In this document: piece after piece, positions 23,899 to 35,217 of the stretch
Layout: each line of letters starts with the position of its first letter
Numbering within the stretch: position 1 is the first letter of the stretch
Position numbers and translations under genes: made by a program
NCBI GenBank assembly: GCA_903840265.1
Contig: CAIMFH010000065.1
Span: 1 to 50,050, forward strand
Direction of reading: 5' to 3'
Length of the DNA stretch: 50,050 nucleotides
Source of the DNA: an uncultured Schlesneria sp.
GTDB taxonomy: Bacteria; Planctomycetota; Planctomycetia; Planctomycetales; Planctomycetaceae
The notes under the pieces: model-generated
Told to the model about the DNA's origin: nothing
Databases searched by the model: none
What the model saw: the letters and a program-made list of their open reading frames with translations, nothing else

Positions 23899-26800
23899 AT
23901 GCCGCGTTTGCTGTTCGCTCGAAACGACCTTTTCGCGATCTCGACCTCAGTGGGTCGGTTGTGTTGCAGCATTTTTCTGCTGGTCGTGGCCTTAGTTGGC
24001 GTGCCCGCGACGGCTCAGGATATTTCATCGGAACTTAAAGCCGCGATGCAAGAGGAAGAATCGGAAGACGACGGCGAAGTTTCCGAACAACCGGATCGCT
24101 TCCGTCGAACTTCGGCAAGTCGGAAGGTTGACGATGACTCGCCCAAGTCGCGGCCCAGTCATAGCTACTCCAAAACAGCCAAGTCTGACGACGGGTTTGG
24201 CGTCATCGGCCAAGCGGGTCATCTGGCATTCAAGACTTTCGGTCGCACTCAATCGATCAGCCCGATCGAAGCGATGCCGTATATTCTGACCGATGAACAC
24301 TTCATCTTCAGTGACCTGCGCGGCTTTGTTTCCAATAGTGCTCTGTTCGGCGGCAACGTCGGTGTTGGTTATCGTCGCCTGCGTGAAGACTACAACGCCT
24401 GGTACGGAGGTAGCGTCTGGTACGATGCCGACGGAACGACCGGCCAGACTTATCAGCAGATCGGCCTGAGTTTCGAAGCATTGGTCGATCGCTTTGAACT
24501 GCGATCAAACGTCTACCTTCCGTTCTCGTCGACGCAGACCTATGCGAACACGCTGGGCAACGAGCGAATCGTTGGCAATCAACTGCTTTACAGCCGCTTC
24601 ATCGATCAAGGGAAGGCCCTGCAGGGTGTCGACGTGGAAGCGGGTTACAGTCTGCCGATCAAGGACACGAATTGGCTGCGCGGCTTTTTGGGTTACTATC
24701 ACTTCGATGGTGGTGCCACGGGCGGCATCAACGGATTCAAGGCGCGCGTCGAAGGTGTCATCAACAATACGGTGACCGCTCAAGTTCTATTTACCAACGA
24801 TAAGCTCTACGGCAGCAACGTCATGGTCGGTGCCCAGATTCAATTCCCCTGGGGCTCCAGCCATCCAACTTCCAAGTGGAAACAGAACACCCCGTCTCCC
24901 TTCCGGTTCGTCGAACGTAATTACAACGTGATCGTTGATCGGAACCAGGTCGTCGACAACAACCTGGTTGCCATCAATCCGTTGACGCATACCGCTTATA
25001 AGGTAGAACAGGTCTCGTCGACGGCCGGTCTCGGTGGGACTGGGACCACGACCAATCCGTTCCAGACCGTTGCTGCGGCTCAGGCCGCTGGTGGGGATCT
25101 GATTCTGGTCCAGGGGAATTCGGTGCTCACGTCGGCGGTCACATTAACCGCCGGGCAGCACTTGATCGGTGACGGCAGCTTCGCAGCAGTGGCCTTGGAC
25201 GGCGGCGGGACGATTCATATGCCAACTCAAATTTCCGGTGGCGCGACGCCGATGTTTAGCGGGATCACTGGAACAGCCGTGACTATGGCTTCCGGCAGCG
25301 AAGTCACGGGGTTCAAATTCTCTAACATCAACGGTGGCGGGATCTCGGGATCGAACGTCAATGGTGCCGTCTTGCGAGACTTGACCTTCCAGAACATCAC
25401 TGGTGATGCCGTCAAATTCACGAACTCGGCGGGACTGTTCACGCTCGACAACATCGCGGTGAACACGGCCTCCGCAACAGGGATCAGTTTTGTGGGAGGG
25501 GTTCCCGACATCCGGATGTCGGCCAACATTAATGGCACGGGGACAGACGGAATCTTCCTGTCGAACCTGGCGGGCGGATCGGTCAATATCTTCGATACCA
25601 CGATCACCGGGACGGGCGGAGCCGGCTTGCGTCTGAATAACGTGTCGACCGATGTGAATGTCGACGCCCTGACAACGTCGCAGACGGCCGGTTCGGCTGT
25701 GTTGCTGACCGGCGGCACCGCAAACGATACTTATCACTTCACGAATACGACGACGATTAACCAGCCGAACGGGATTGGCCTGAATGTGAACAACACCAAC
25801 GCCGCGGTCGTAATTGACAACCTGGTCGTCAATTCCACCGCCGGATCGCCAGCAGTCTCGCTGACGAATTCCACGGGGAAGATCACGTTGGGTAACGTGA
25901 AGGCGACAACGACAAACGCGATCGGCATCTACGGTCGCGGCTTGACTTCGCTGGTTGTGAATAACGGCTCATTGACGACGGTTAATGCCGGGGCCGTCGA
26001 CGTGCAGAACTCGACAATCGCGATGAATCTGACGCAAGTCTCGGTGGATAGCGGTGCCTTTGGTATCCGCCTGATCAACAACGTGGGATCATTCAATCTT
26101 TCTGGTGCCGGCAACTTCGGCACTGGCGGCGTCATCAAGAACACCACGACTGGTGTGATCGTGACGTCGTCGGGGACCACGACCCTGACAGGACTGGACC
26201 TGACTTCGAATGGAACCGGCATCCAATCCACCAGCAACGCACAAGTCACGTTGAATGGCCTGCGAATCACAGGCTCAACCAATTATGCACTGGATTCGCT
26301 GGATGATGCCGTCATGATGTTGAAGGGCTCGATCCTGACAAACAACGGTTCACTGGGGGGCGGAACGATCCGCGGTCAAGTCGACACGGTGGCTTCGTAC
26401 CAGTGGCTGTTAGACAGCAACACGATTGTCGATCACAACGGAACCCCGATCTTATTCAAGACGCTGGCCGCGGGCAACGGGGCCTCGTTGGGAACCACGA
26501 TCAGCAACAACACGATCACCGCCGACCGCGCTGGCGTCACGATGATCGATGTCGAGTGGGTCGGACCCCTGTCGGCATCTGTCGCATCGAACACGCTGAA
26601 CGCCGGGGCCGCCAACATGACTGGGATCGTGGTCCGAGATGCGTCAACAAGCGATTCGGTGGTCTCCCGAATCAACAACAACTTGCTGACATTTAACAGT
26701 AGCGCCAGCAACGGAACGGGCATCCTCGCTTCGGCGGGTGCTGGCTCGACGTTCCAGGTCGATACGAACGCGATCGATTTCAAAGCTGTCGGCGGGACCG

Positions 26801-27117
26801 GTCTGCGGTTCAATCTGGGTGGAGTCGCCAGTACGTGGATCTACTCAAACGTCATCGCCGACGAAGCGGGCGGGGCAACGGGGATGCTGTTTGATACGGT
26901 TGCCGCCAGTTCCAGGATGCAGATCGAAGCGAATACCATCAGTCTGCTGGCAGCCGACCAGACGATTCATCGCGGGATCATCTTCACGACCGTGTCACCG
27001 ACGATTCAGTTCACCGGGAACTACAACAACATCATCACGAATGCCTCGACGGTCTTCTCGATGCCAGTCAACTCGTCGACAGGTCACATCATCATCAACG
27101 GCGCTCTGTTCCCATGA
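23899..27117 (+). CDS. Outer-membrane inverse-autotransporter-like barrel with beta-helix passenger
   Basis: A 1072-residue exported protein. ATG 23899 is chosen because GGAAGGG lies 5 bases upstream. After a signal peptide (residues 1-40, ending in VGVPATAQ) and an acidic low-complexity stretch comes a domain resembling the inverse autotransporter beta-barrel (intimin/invasin type), about residues 85-310, with aromatic-rich alternating strands such as GVGYRRLREDYNAWYGGSVWYDA and LRGFLGYYHFDGG. From about residue 370 to the end it is Gly/Asn/Thr-rich with many short repeats (SNVNGAVLRDLTFQNITGDAV-like), as in right-handed parallel beta-helices. It is probably a surface-exposed adhesin or envelope protein. 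The barrel call rests on composition and pattern rather than a full domain match. Confidence 0.72.
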   Translation: MPRLLFARNDLFAISTSVGRLCCSIFLLVVALVGVPATAQDISSELKAAMQEEESEDDGEVSEQPDRFRRTSASRKVDDDSPKSRPSHSYSKTAKSDDGFGVIGQAGHLAFKTFGRTQSISPIEAMPYILTDEHFIFSDLRGFVSNSALFGGNVGVGYRRLREDYNAWYGGSVWYDADGTTGQTYQQIGLSFEALVDRFELRSNVYLPFSSTQTYANTLGNERIVGNQLLYSRFIDQGKALQGVDVEAGYSLPIKDTNWLRGFLGYYHFDGGATGGINGFKARVEGVINNTVTAQVLFTNDKLYGSNVMVGAQIQFPWGSSHPTSKWKQNTPSPFRFVERNYNVIVDRNQVVDNNLVAINPLTHTAYKVEQVSSTAGLGGTGTTTNPFQTVAAAQAAGGDLILVQGNSVLTSAVTLTAGQHLIGDGSFAAVALDGGGTIHMPTQISGGATPMFSGITGTAVTMASGSEVTGFKFSNINGGGISGSNVNGAVLRDLTFQNITGDAVKFTNSAGLFTLDNIAVNTASATGISFVGGVPDIRMSANINGTGTDGIFLSNLAGGSVNIFDTTITGTGGAGLRLNNVSTDVNVDALTTSQTAGSAVLLTGGTANDTYHFTNTTTINQPNGIGLNVNNTNAAVVIDNLVVNSTAGSPAVSLTNSTGKITLGNVKATTTNAIGIYGRGLTSLVVNNGSLTTVNAGAVDVQNSTIAMNLTQVSVDSGAFGIRLINNVGSFNLSGAGNFGTGGVIKNTTTGVIVTSSGTTTLTGLDLTSNGTGIQSTSNAQVTLNGLRITGSTNYALDSLDDAVMMLKGSILTNNGSLGGGTIRGQVDTVASYQWLLDSNTIVDHNGTPILFKTLAAGNGASLGTTISNNTITADRAGVTMIDVEWVGPLSASVASNTLNAGAANMTGIVVRDASTSDSVVSRINNNLLTFNSSASNGTGILASAGAGSTFQVDTNAIDFKAVGGTGLRFNLGGVASTWIYSNVIADEAGGATGMLFDTVAASSRMQIEANTISLLAADQTIHRGIIFTTVSPTIQFTGNYNNIITNASTVFSMPVNSSTGHIIINGALFP

Positions 27118-27193
27118 TGATGGCCGGTTTGCAATCCACGACGATGCTGATCGATTGGTCGGCTGACGGCGTACCACAACAGTGATTAAGAGA

Positions 27194-27220
27194 CGACCCC
27201 GGCTGTCATAGTCGGGGTCG
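27194..27220 (+). terminator. Intrinsic terminator after the surface-protein gene
   Basis: An 8-bp perfect stem, CGACCCCG with CGGGGTCG, followed by TTTCATTT. It lies 76 bases after the stop codon and separates the gene from the small membrane protein gene at 27243. Confidence 0.85.
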
Positions 27221-27242
27221 TTTCATTTGATATCATGCTGTT

Positions 27243-27752
27243 ATGAAAGAATTCTTCCACGGTTGGCGACGAAAGATGGGGGTAGCCACGTTGGTGATGG
27301 CGTGCGTGCTAAGCGGCCTTTGGATGCGGAGCCGGATTTTCGACGACTCGTTTTACACGAACGGGAACACATCTTCGTTCCAAATTGTATCAGTCGACGG
27401 CAAGTTGGCGTTCTCTCTGATAACGCCACGGTACTACAGTCGTCCGATCATCAATTGGGAGACTGGTCATGGACACGAGAGTGTCATCGGTTTTGACTAC
27501 GATGATGAGGGGCGTCTGAGTGCTTACGATCCAACGATTGGAGACCCTACCATCGGGTTAAGAAAAAAGCAGATCGCCTACCGAATGGTATTCCTCGGAT
27601 TCCAGTTGAGCAATCACCGAGACTATCACGGTACCTTAATGAAAGTGTGCATGATCCCCTATTGGTCCATTATGCTTCCCCTGACCCTTCTCTCCGCCTA
27701 CCTGATTCTCTGGAAGCCACGGAAGCGGGATTCGAGACTAACACAGAACTAG
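27243..27752 (+). CDS. Small planctomycete membrane protein of the FFHGWRRK family, copy 1
   Basis: A 169-residue protein with an N-terminal MKEFFHGWRRKMGV motif followed by a membrane helix (residues 14-28), a soluble middle, and a second hydrophobic stretch near the C terminus (IPYWSIMLPLTLLSAYLILWKPRK). The gene at 33245-33694 encodes a second member with the same ends and a diverged middle. I recognise this as a family repeated in planctomycete genomes, but no function is known. It stands alone between two terminators or repeats, close to other single-gene units, and looks like a duplicated, locally dispersed gene. Confidence 0.85.
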   Translation: MKEFFHGWRRKMGVATLVMACVLSGLWMRSRIFDDSFYTNGNTSSFQIVSVDGKLAFSLITPRYYSRPIINWETGHGHESVIGFDYDDEGRLSAYDPTIGDPTIGLRKKQIAYRMVFLGFQLSNHRDYHGTLMKVCMIPYWSIMLPLTLLSAYLILWKPRKRDSRLTQN

Positions 27753-27814
27753 GACAATACCCGAAGCGAGCGCAATGGCATGTCCAAATGATCTGCCCAG
27801 TCCAATTGTACTTC

Positions 27815-27831
27815 GGCACACGGAATGTGCC
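27815..27831. repeat. Hairpin unit of the GGCACAC family
   Basis: GGCACACGGAATGTGCC, with six outer pairs kept, followed by GTCTACATTGAGA as at 8157. It lies between two convergent genes (the small membrane protein and the histidine kinase) and could act as a terminator or be a mobile repeat. Confidence 0.65.
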
Positions 27832-27845
27832 GTCTACATTGAGAG

Positions 27846-29576
<1,731 letters not shown>

Positions 29577-29727
29577 CCCTGACAACAGACTCCCAAGGCG
29601 CTAAACTTCGAAGGCGTCCGCCGATTATAGCCAGAGTCTGCTGGTTTCGTCGCTACCAGCTGGAAGTCTCGGCCAGAGCTGCGTTTCCGGAGGGGCCAGT
29701 GCCTTCCCGATGCGTCCACAGGGCCTC

Positions 29728-29775
29728 AAAAACAAAAAAGCCCCAGCAGGATGATGTGTCTCACCCTGCTGAGGC
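29728..29775 (-). terminator. Strong intrinsic terminator on the minus strand
   Basis: On the minus strand GCCTCAGCAGG (29775-29765) pairs with CCTGCTGGGGC (29750-29740), followed by TTTTTTGTTTTT (29739-29728). It lies about 40 bases after the stop codon of the gene at 29814-31217, before the histidine kinase gene. Confidence 0.9.
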
Positions 29776-29813
29776 ATCCGGTCGCCGTCAGTTATCAATA
29801 GTTGCTTAGTTCT

Positions 29814-31217
29814 TTAAGGCTTCCGTTGGCCGTCGACGTTGAATGGTTTCAGCTTGGAAACCTCACGTCGGTTTTCGTTGGTGGGGAACAGGTCCCACAT
29901 GTTGTCGGTGGCATTTACGCCAATCTGCAGATTGCCAATCGTCAGCGGGGTCGACTTCGAAACGAAGTTCGAGCCGTTGCCGCGATCGAACTTCACGACG
30001 ACGGGATAGTCGGAAACCAACGTCCGAGCACCACCGGCCGGAATCGCCAAGTCGTCGCCTTGGAAGATGAAGTTGAATTCCTGGTTGTTCAAGGCATTGT
30101 CGAGCGTCACTTCAAACTTCAGGCGGAACAACTGCCAGCCGCGGTCGGTGGGACGGAAGTGATAGCTACCGGGAGCCAGTGAATACGACGTTGGACCGAA
30201 GGTTTGACCCCGATCGAAGTCGATCTTCCAAGCTTTGTTGCTTGCCGCGAGTCGTTGCTTTGTCCCGGGTTCGGCCGTGTATTGATTGCCATTGATCGCA
30301 TAGTTGATGGTCGCCTTGGTGCTGGCGGGGTTGATGATCAACACGCCATCCAAAACTTCTTCACCTTCCAGAACTGGCAGTGGAGTTCCGGTAACGATTG
30401 GCAAACCGAGGGCTTCAGCAGCGTTCCCTTTGACGATCGAAAGGGTGCGATTGCCCCCTTCATTGCCGATCAGCATCGTTTGATCGTTCAAGACGATTGC
30501 CGTCCCGACGGGTAGAGTCGGGTCCATAATCATCGTCACGTCGCCACCATTGGGCAGCTTGGCGACAGGGCCTTTGCCTGGCGTGGCCGAATCAATCAGC
30601 TTGCGCGCTTCGACCCACGTCTTCAGTGTTTTCATGGGAGCGGCGAGGTCAGTCACCGCAGGCGTGGCACCAGCGATCTTGCTCAGAGCGGCGTCGAATT
30701 CGCCGACGTTCTGCTTCATCGCGGCCTTGTTCTTTTCAGCGTCCTGACCCAGTCGTGCCAGGATGCTCTTCACATCTGTCTGACGAGCGGCCAGTTCGGC
30801 ACCCGCTGTATCCTGGGGATTACCCTTGACCCACGCTTCGTAAACAGCGGTCCGATCGCCCGCTCGCAATGCACCAACCAAGGCTTGCTGGTCTTCGGTC
30901 TTCCAGCCACTGGTCTTGGTAAGGATCGTCAGTTCATCTGGCAGAATTGTCTTAAGCTTTTCGGTCAGATCATCGACCTGGCTGGCGACATGCTTATCGA
31001 TGTTGGCCAGCGCGCTGCGTTGCGAATCGGCCGACAGCGGCACGGGGATCACGATCTTATTGTCTTCGGCGACGGGTTGGTTCGCCTCAAAGTTATTGGG
31101 CTTCACCTGCGGTAGTACGGGCTTGGCCGAATTGACAGGGATCGGTTGCCCCCACGCAACACAGGTGGATAGCGCAATTGAAAACGGGACTGTTAATGAT
31201 GTCACTCGACGAAGCAT
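29814..31217 (-). CDS. Secreted protein of unknown function
   Basis: A 467-residue exported protein. ATG 31217 is chosen because GGAGGG lies just upstream; the frame reaches 31328 but has no signal character there. The signal peptide is MLRRVTSLTVPFSIALSTCVAWG. A Gln/Asn-rich region with IDKHVASQVDDLTEKL-type helices follows, then a beta-rich C-terminal half with repeated GSYHFRPTDRGWQL and FNFIFQGDDLAIPAGG-type strands. I recognise no named family; it resembles other Planctomycetes-only exported proteins. The ending FNVDGQRKP has no anchor motif, so it is probably periplasmic or loosely attached. Confidence 0.8.
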   Translation of the reverse strand: MLRRVTSLTVPFSIALSTCVAWGQPIPVNSAKPVLPQVKPNNFEANQPVAEDNKIVIPVPLSADSQRSALANIDKHVASQVDDLTEKLKTILPDELTILTKTSGWKTEDQQALVGALRAGDRTAVYEAWVKGNPQDTAGAELAARQTDVKSILARLGQDAEKNKAAMKQNVGEFDAALSKIAGATPAVTDLAAPMKTLKTWVEARKLIDSATPGKGPVAKLPNGGDVTMIMDPTLPVGTAIVLNDQTMLIGNEGGNRTLSIVKGNAAEALGLPIVTGTPLPVLEGEEVLDGVLIINPASTKATINYAINGNQYTAEPGTKQRLAASNKAWKIDFDRGQTFGPTSYSLAPGSYHFRPTDRGWQLFRLKFEVTLDNALNNQEFNFIFQGDDLAIPAGGARTLVSDYPVVVKFDRGNGSNFVSKSTPLTIGNLQIGVNATDNMWDLFPTNENRREVSKLKPFNVDGQRKP

Positions 31218-31593
31218 GGTAAGTACCCTCCGCGGCATAGAAGAATGTGAGCCCTGAGACCGCGCCGCTCGGGAGCTCGTTTGGCCGAACGGGGAGAGCA
31301 TGCATAGGCAAACGGCGTTCCAACTCAACCTGACGATGCGACCGCGCAGGAAGCGCTGGTCAAAGAGGGCGAAACCGGTGTCAATGGTTAAGTGCTAGCC
31401 ATCCTGACGAAGAAGTGCTGATCAGTTCCTTCGCCCAGCGGTCTTTGATCGGACATGATGGCACGAATCGCAGCGTGGGTGGCATGATTGCGATCATGAA
31501 TCAGTCGTTGGCGACTGGCAATGCTGCCCGCGACCAATGACAATTCCTTAATCGTTCTGAATCTTCCTTCTTTCGACGATTTGATCTCTCGCC
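31218..31593. other. Gene-free region between divergent genes
   Basis: About 376 bases separate two divergent genes and must contain both promoters. I see no clear -10/-35 pair and no repeat. The only open frames are the non-credible N-terminal extension of the secreted-protein gene and a shadow of the phosphoesterase gene. Confidence 0.6.
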
Positions 31594-32136
31594 ATGCTTA
31601 TCGGAATTTTTGCGGACAGCCACGACCATCTCGACAATATCCGACTTGCCGTCAAAGTCTTTAACGAGGCAGGGTGCGTGCTGGTGGTGTTTGCAGGGGA
31701 CCTTGTCTCATCGTTCGCGGTGCCTCCGTTGCGCGATTTGAAGTGTCGTGTGATCGCCTGCTTTGGGGACAACGAGGGGAATAAGATCGGTGTCGCGGCA
31801 GGGATGAAGATTATCGGAACCCTTGGCGAACCGCCGTTCGGGTTCAAGACACCGGATGGTCGTCGCATCCTGCTGACTCATATGGATCGATCGCTGCGAG
31901 GTCTGGACGGTGAATTCGATGCCGCGATCTACGCGCATACGCACAAGCCAAGTATCACACGCGATGACCAGGGGCGGCTATTCATCAATCCTGGCGAAAC
32001 CAGCGGGTGGTCGTACGGCAAGCCAACCGTGGCGTTGCTCGACACGACCACGATGGAGGCCCGGATTATCGCGTTGCACGATCAGCCTCGCGCCGATGAA
32101 GCAGCAGATGGATCGAGATCACCGCCATCGCTATGA
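31594..32136 (+). CDS. YfcE/MJ0936-type metallophosphoesterase
   Basis: A 180-residue calcineurin-like phosphoesterase of the small YfcE/MJ0936 group, which hydrolyses phosphodiester bonds with two metal ions. Metal-binding motifs appear in the family order: DSHDH (residues 8-12), VFAGDLVSS, ACFGDNEGN (in place of the usual GNCD), THMD and AHTHKP. The ending FINPGETSGW is also typical, with a short polar tail after residue 165. It is a cytosolic protein with no signal peptide. The gene lies 63 bases before lpxK in the same orientation, so the two may share a transcript, but a functional link is not evident. Confidence 0.88.
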   Translation: MLIGIFADSHDHLDNIRLAVKVFNEAGCVLVVFAGDLVSSFAVPPLRDLKCRVIACFGDNEGNKIGVAAGMKIIGTLGEPPFGFKTPDGRRILLTHMDRSLRGLDGEFDAAIYAHTHKPSITRDDQGRLFINPGETSGWSYGKPTVALLDTTTMEARIIALHDQPRADEAADGSRSPPSL

Positions 32137-32199
32137 TCGGTCGCTTGTCTAACGATCACTGTTTTCTAAGTCTCCGCTCCCTCAAGGTTCATTGGCTTC

Positions 32200-33270
32200 A
32201 TGGACGAAGCGGCCATCCACGAGTTGCTTTCGGGGCGTCGACGCGACGTTGGGGGCACGCTGCTGCGCGGGGCATTATCGGTTGGATCGTGGGGCTATGC
32301 CTCCGTGATGCATCTGCGGAACTTGGCGTTCAATCGCCGCTGGCTTTCAGTTCATCAGGTCGATGCGCCGGTCATCAGCCTGGGAAATATCACGACCGGT
32401 GGGACGGGGAAGACGCCGACCGCCGCGTGGCTGGCCAACTGGCTGGTCGCGGAAGGCTATCGACCAGGGCTGTTGAGTCGCGGGTATCGCTCGCTGGAGC
32501 AAGAACCCGGAGCGGAAATACCTGCCGGCAACGACGAGAAAATGGTGCTGGACCGATTGTGCCCCAGCGTACCGCACTTGCAGCAGCGCGATCGCGTAGC
32601 TTCGGGCCGGCGACTGGTGCAGGAGTTTGGCTGCAACGTGCTGATTCTCGATGACGGCTTTCAGCATCGCCGACTGCATCGGGATCTGGATGTTGTGCTG
32701 ATCGACGCGCTACAACCCTGGGGGTTCGATCACGTGCTCCCGCGCGGTCTGCTGCGTGAAATCAAGTCGGGCTTGAGACGTGCCGATCTGATCGTGATCA
32801 CTCGCGCGGATCAATGCACCGCGGCCGAGAGGCAGGCGATCAAATCCGAGTTGCACCGAATTCGCGGCACGTCCGATTGTGTTGAGATCGCATTCGCCCC
32901 TATGAGACTCGTCGGTCTGGATGGCAGCGTTCAACCAGCGAGTTGGGTCGCCACCCAACCAGGACTGGCCTTCTGCGGAATTGGCAATCCAGATGGTTTT
33001 CGTCGGACCCTCGCCACGATTGGTGCGACGGCAGAACTGAAAGTCTTTCCCGATCATCATCACTATCAGGCCACGGACCTCGATGCGCTGGCCGAACGAG
33101 CCCGAGCAGTGTCGGCCGAAGTCGTACTGACGACGCTGAAAGATCTCGTCAAGATTCACCACGACAGTTGGACCGGACCACCTCTGTATGCAGTCGAGAT
33201 CGGTACGCAATTTCTTAGCGGCGAGGAGTTGATGAAAGATCAACTCAAAGTGGTGCTGGGGTTGCCTTGA
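32200..33270 (+). CDS. lpxK: Tetraacyldisaccharide 4'-kinase LpxK
   Basis: A 356-residue kinase that phosphorylates the 4' position of the lipid A disaccharide at the inner membrane. The N-terminal hydrophobic region is followed by GNITTGGTGKTP, whose Walker A part GGTGKTP is at residues 67-73. SRGYRS, DDGFQHRRLHRDLDVVLID and LPRGLLRE follow in family order, and the C-terminal FPDHHHYQATDL motif is intact. Its presence implies lipopolysaccharide and an outer membrane. The start at 32200 has only a weak ribosome binding site (AAGG further up). Its last 26 bases overlap the convergent gene at 33245. Confidence 0.95.
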   Translation: MDEAAIHELLSGRRRDVGGTLLRGALSVGSWGYASVMHLRNLAFNRRWLSVHQVDAPVISLGNITTGGTGKTPTAAWLANWLVAEGYRPGLLSRGYRSLEQEPGAEIPAGNDEKMVLDRLCPSVPHLQQRDRVASGRRLVQEFGCNVLILDDGFQHRRLHRDLDVVLIDALQPWGFDHVLPRGLLREIKSGLRRADLIVITRADQCTAAERQAIKSELHRIRGTSDCVEIAFAPMRLVGLDGSVQPASWVATQPGLAFCGIGNPDGFRRTLATIGATAELKVFPDHHHYQATDLDALAERARAVSAEVVLTTLKDLVKIHHDSWTGPPLYAVEIGTQFLSGEELMKDQLKVVLGLP

Positions 33271-33694
33271 TGACACGCTTTCCTGATGCGATCAGATAGG
33301 CCGACAATAACGTCATGGGAAGAATCTGCCACGAGTAGGGAATGATGACCCAGCCGTAGTATCCCTCATCGCGGGCAGCGTCGGGGTCTTGAGCACCATA
33401 TTCAAAGCCGGCGAGTTCGAGGGTCGGTAATAACCCTTTTCGCACCCAAGGGGAGAGCCAATCGAAATTGGCCTCATGTGAATTCCACAGGAACAAGTCC
33501 TCCGACGCGCTTTCCGTCGTTTCCCAGATCAGTCGCCCATAGAGTGATGTCAGCAGGTGCGACCTGGTGCTTGTGGAAATAGAGAGGGTGTCATGCACCA
33601 GTTCACTGCGCACCCAAAGGATGCAGAGGCCGATCGCGACCAGTAACAGCGCACAGCCAACTTTTCGTCGCCAACCGTGGAAGAAGTCACGCAT
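33245..33694 (-). CDS. Small planctomycete membrane protein of the FFHGWRRK family, copy 2
   Basis: A 149-residue protein starting at ATG 33694 (GAGG 6 bases upstream; further in-frame starts lie upstream but are not supported). MRDFFHGWRRKVGCALLLVAIGLCILWVRS matches the N terminus of the gene at 27243 (shown in pieces: MRDFFHGWRRKVGC then ALLLVAIGLCILWVRS), and the end IPYSWQILPMTLLSAYLI also matches. The middle is diverged and shorter. It overlaps the end of lpxK by 26 bases on the opposite strand, a sign of tight packing or of a recently inserted gene. Function unknown; it may be related to its copy by duplication. Confidence 0.82.
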   Translation of the reverse strand: MRDFFHGWRRKVGCALLLVAIGLCILWVRSELVHDTLSISTSTRSHLLTSLYGRLIWETTESASEDLFLWNSHEANFDWLSPWVRKGLLPTLELAGFEYGAQDPDAARDEGYYGWVIIPYSWQILPMTLLSAYLIASGKRVIKATPAPL

Positions 33695-33823
33695 GCGTCG
33701 CCTCATAGCGTTTTGCCGACAGAACGCAGGATATCCCGAAAATCCTCTCCTTGCGAACCTGTCGACACGTTGTCGTTGACCAGCAGGCGAGTCACAATAT
33801 CGCGTCTTCAAAAAAGGGAGCTC

Positions 33824-35140
33824 ATGCGAAACGTCGTCAGCCGTCGGACAGCACTTCAGACATTCGCCACCGCCATCGGTACGGCGATCACATCGTCGTC
33901 GTTCTCCAGTGCGGCCGAAGACGCGAATGCGACTAAGGAGGCTAAACAGCAGGTGACCGGGATGACGAATCCTGATCTGGTTCCGTTCGATAACCTGATG
34001 ACCGACTTCTTGCACGATCACGATGTGCCAGGCGGGGCGCTCGCGGTGACGCGAAATTCGCAGCTCATTTACGCTCGCGGGTTTGGGTTGGCCGAGAAGG
34101 AAACGCAACGACCTGTGCAACCGGACTCGTTGTTTCGTCTGGCGAGTATCTCCAAGCCACTTACGGCCGTCGCCGTCATGCAATTGGTTCAGCAGGGGAA
34201 GTTCGGGCTGGACGATCGTGTCTTTGAAGTCCTGCCTGCCAAAGACTGGCTGCCCGAGAAACATGATGAACGGTTACGAGCGATCACGGTCAGGCAACTG
34301 CTGCAACACAGCGGCGGCTGGGATCGCGAGAAGTCATTCGATCCGATCGGAAAATTGCGTCAGATCTCCAAGTTCGTCGATAAACCGCTCCCCGCCACCC
34401 CAGCCGACGTGATCCGCTACACGCTGTCACTGCCATTGGATTTCGATCCCGGCACTCGCTACGCCTACTACAACGTCGACTATCTGATCCTGGGCCGACT
34501 GATCGAGCATGCGACCGGGCAGAACTACGAAGCGTATGTGAAACAGCATGTGCTGGCTCCCGTCGGGATCACGCGGATGCAACTGGGCCGAGCGTGGAAG
34601 GGAGACCTCGCGCCAGGCGAAGTCTGCTACTACGACTCTAAGAACCGAGAGAGCACGGCGATCAATGGATCGAAGCTGGGCGAGAAAGTACCGCAGGTCT
34701 ACGGACCCGAGAATGTCGAAGGATACGAAGCACACGGCGGCTGGATCGGATCGGCCATCGATCTGACACGATTCGCGGCGGCGTTCGACAAGCCCGATGC
34801 GTCGCCGCTGCTCAGTGCGAAGTCAATCCAGACGATGTGGGCTCGGCCCGAGGGAGGTCCGGGACTTGATTCCGAGGGTAAGCCAAAGGACATGTACTAC
34901 GCCTGTGGCTGGAGCGTTCGGCCTGTCGGAAACGAAGGTCGAGCGAATACGTTTCACTCGGGGTTGATCTCGGGAACTTCCACGCTACTCGTGCGTCGAC
35001 ATGATGGTCTGAACTGGGCGGTGCTATTCAATACCGATCACGATCAGAAAGACAAGACGCTGTCGAGTTTGGTCGATCCGTTGGTCCATGAAGCGGCCAA
35101 AGCTGTGAAGAACTGGCCGGAAAAAGCAATTACGGCATAG
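33824..35140 (+). CDS. Exported beta-lactamase-fold serine hydrolase
   Basis: A 438-residue serine hydrolase of the beta-lactamase/class C (EstB, D-aminopeptidase-like) family. The start at 33824 follows GGGAG, and an N-terminal SRRTALQ twin-arginine-like signal (residues 6-12) suggests export through the Tat route. The nucleophile motif SISK (Ser108, Lys111) and the YYN catalytic-tyrosine element (in YAYYNVDYLILG) are present, and HSGLISGTSTLLVRR near the C terminus occupies the KTG position. The exact substrate (peptide, ester or lactam) cannot be told. It runs away from the membrane-protein gene and is alone. Confidence 0.88.
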   Translation: MRNVVSRRTALQTFATAIGTAITSSSFSSAAEDANATKEAKQQVTGMTNPDLVPFDNLMTDFLHDHDVPGGALAVTRNSQLIYARGFGLAEKETQRPVQPDSLFRLASISKPLTAVAVMQLVQQGKFGLDDRVFEVLPAKDWLPEKHDERLRAITVRQLLQHSGGWDREKSFDPIGKLRQISKFVDKPLPATPADVIRYTLSLPLDFDPGTRYAYYNVDYLILGRLIEHATGQNYEAYVKQHVLAPVGITRMQLGRAWKGDLAPGEVCYYDSKNRESTAINGSKLGEKVPQVYGPENVEGYEAHGGWIGSAIDLTRFAAAFDKPDASPLLSAKSIQTMWARPEGGPGLDSEGKPKDMYYACGWSVRPVGNEGRANTFHSGLISGTSTLLVRRHDGLNWAVLFNTDHDQKDKTLSSLVDPLVHEAAKAVKNWPEKAITA

Positions 35141-35217
35141 GCCGATCGTCCTGATTCCAATCTGGTCGACATCCGCGGAATTTGGTTCCTTTCTCTCACC
35201 CGACGAAGGAATAGGCC

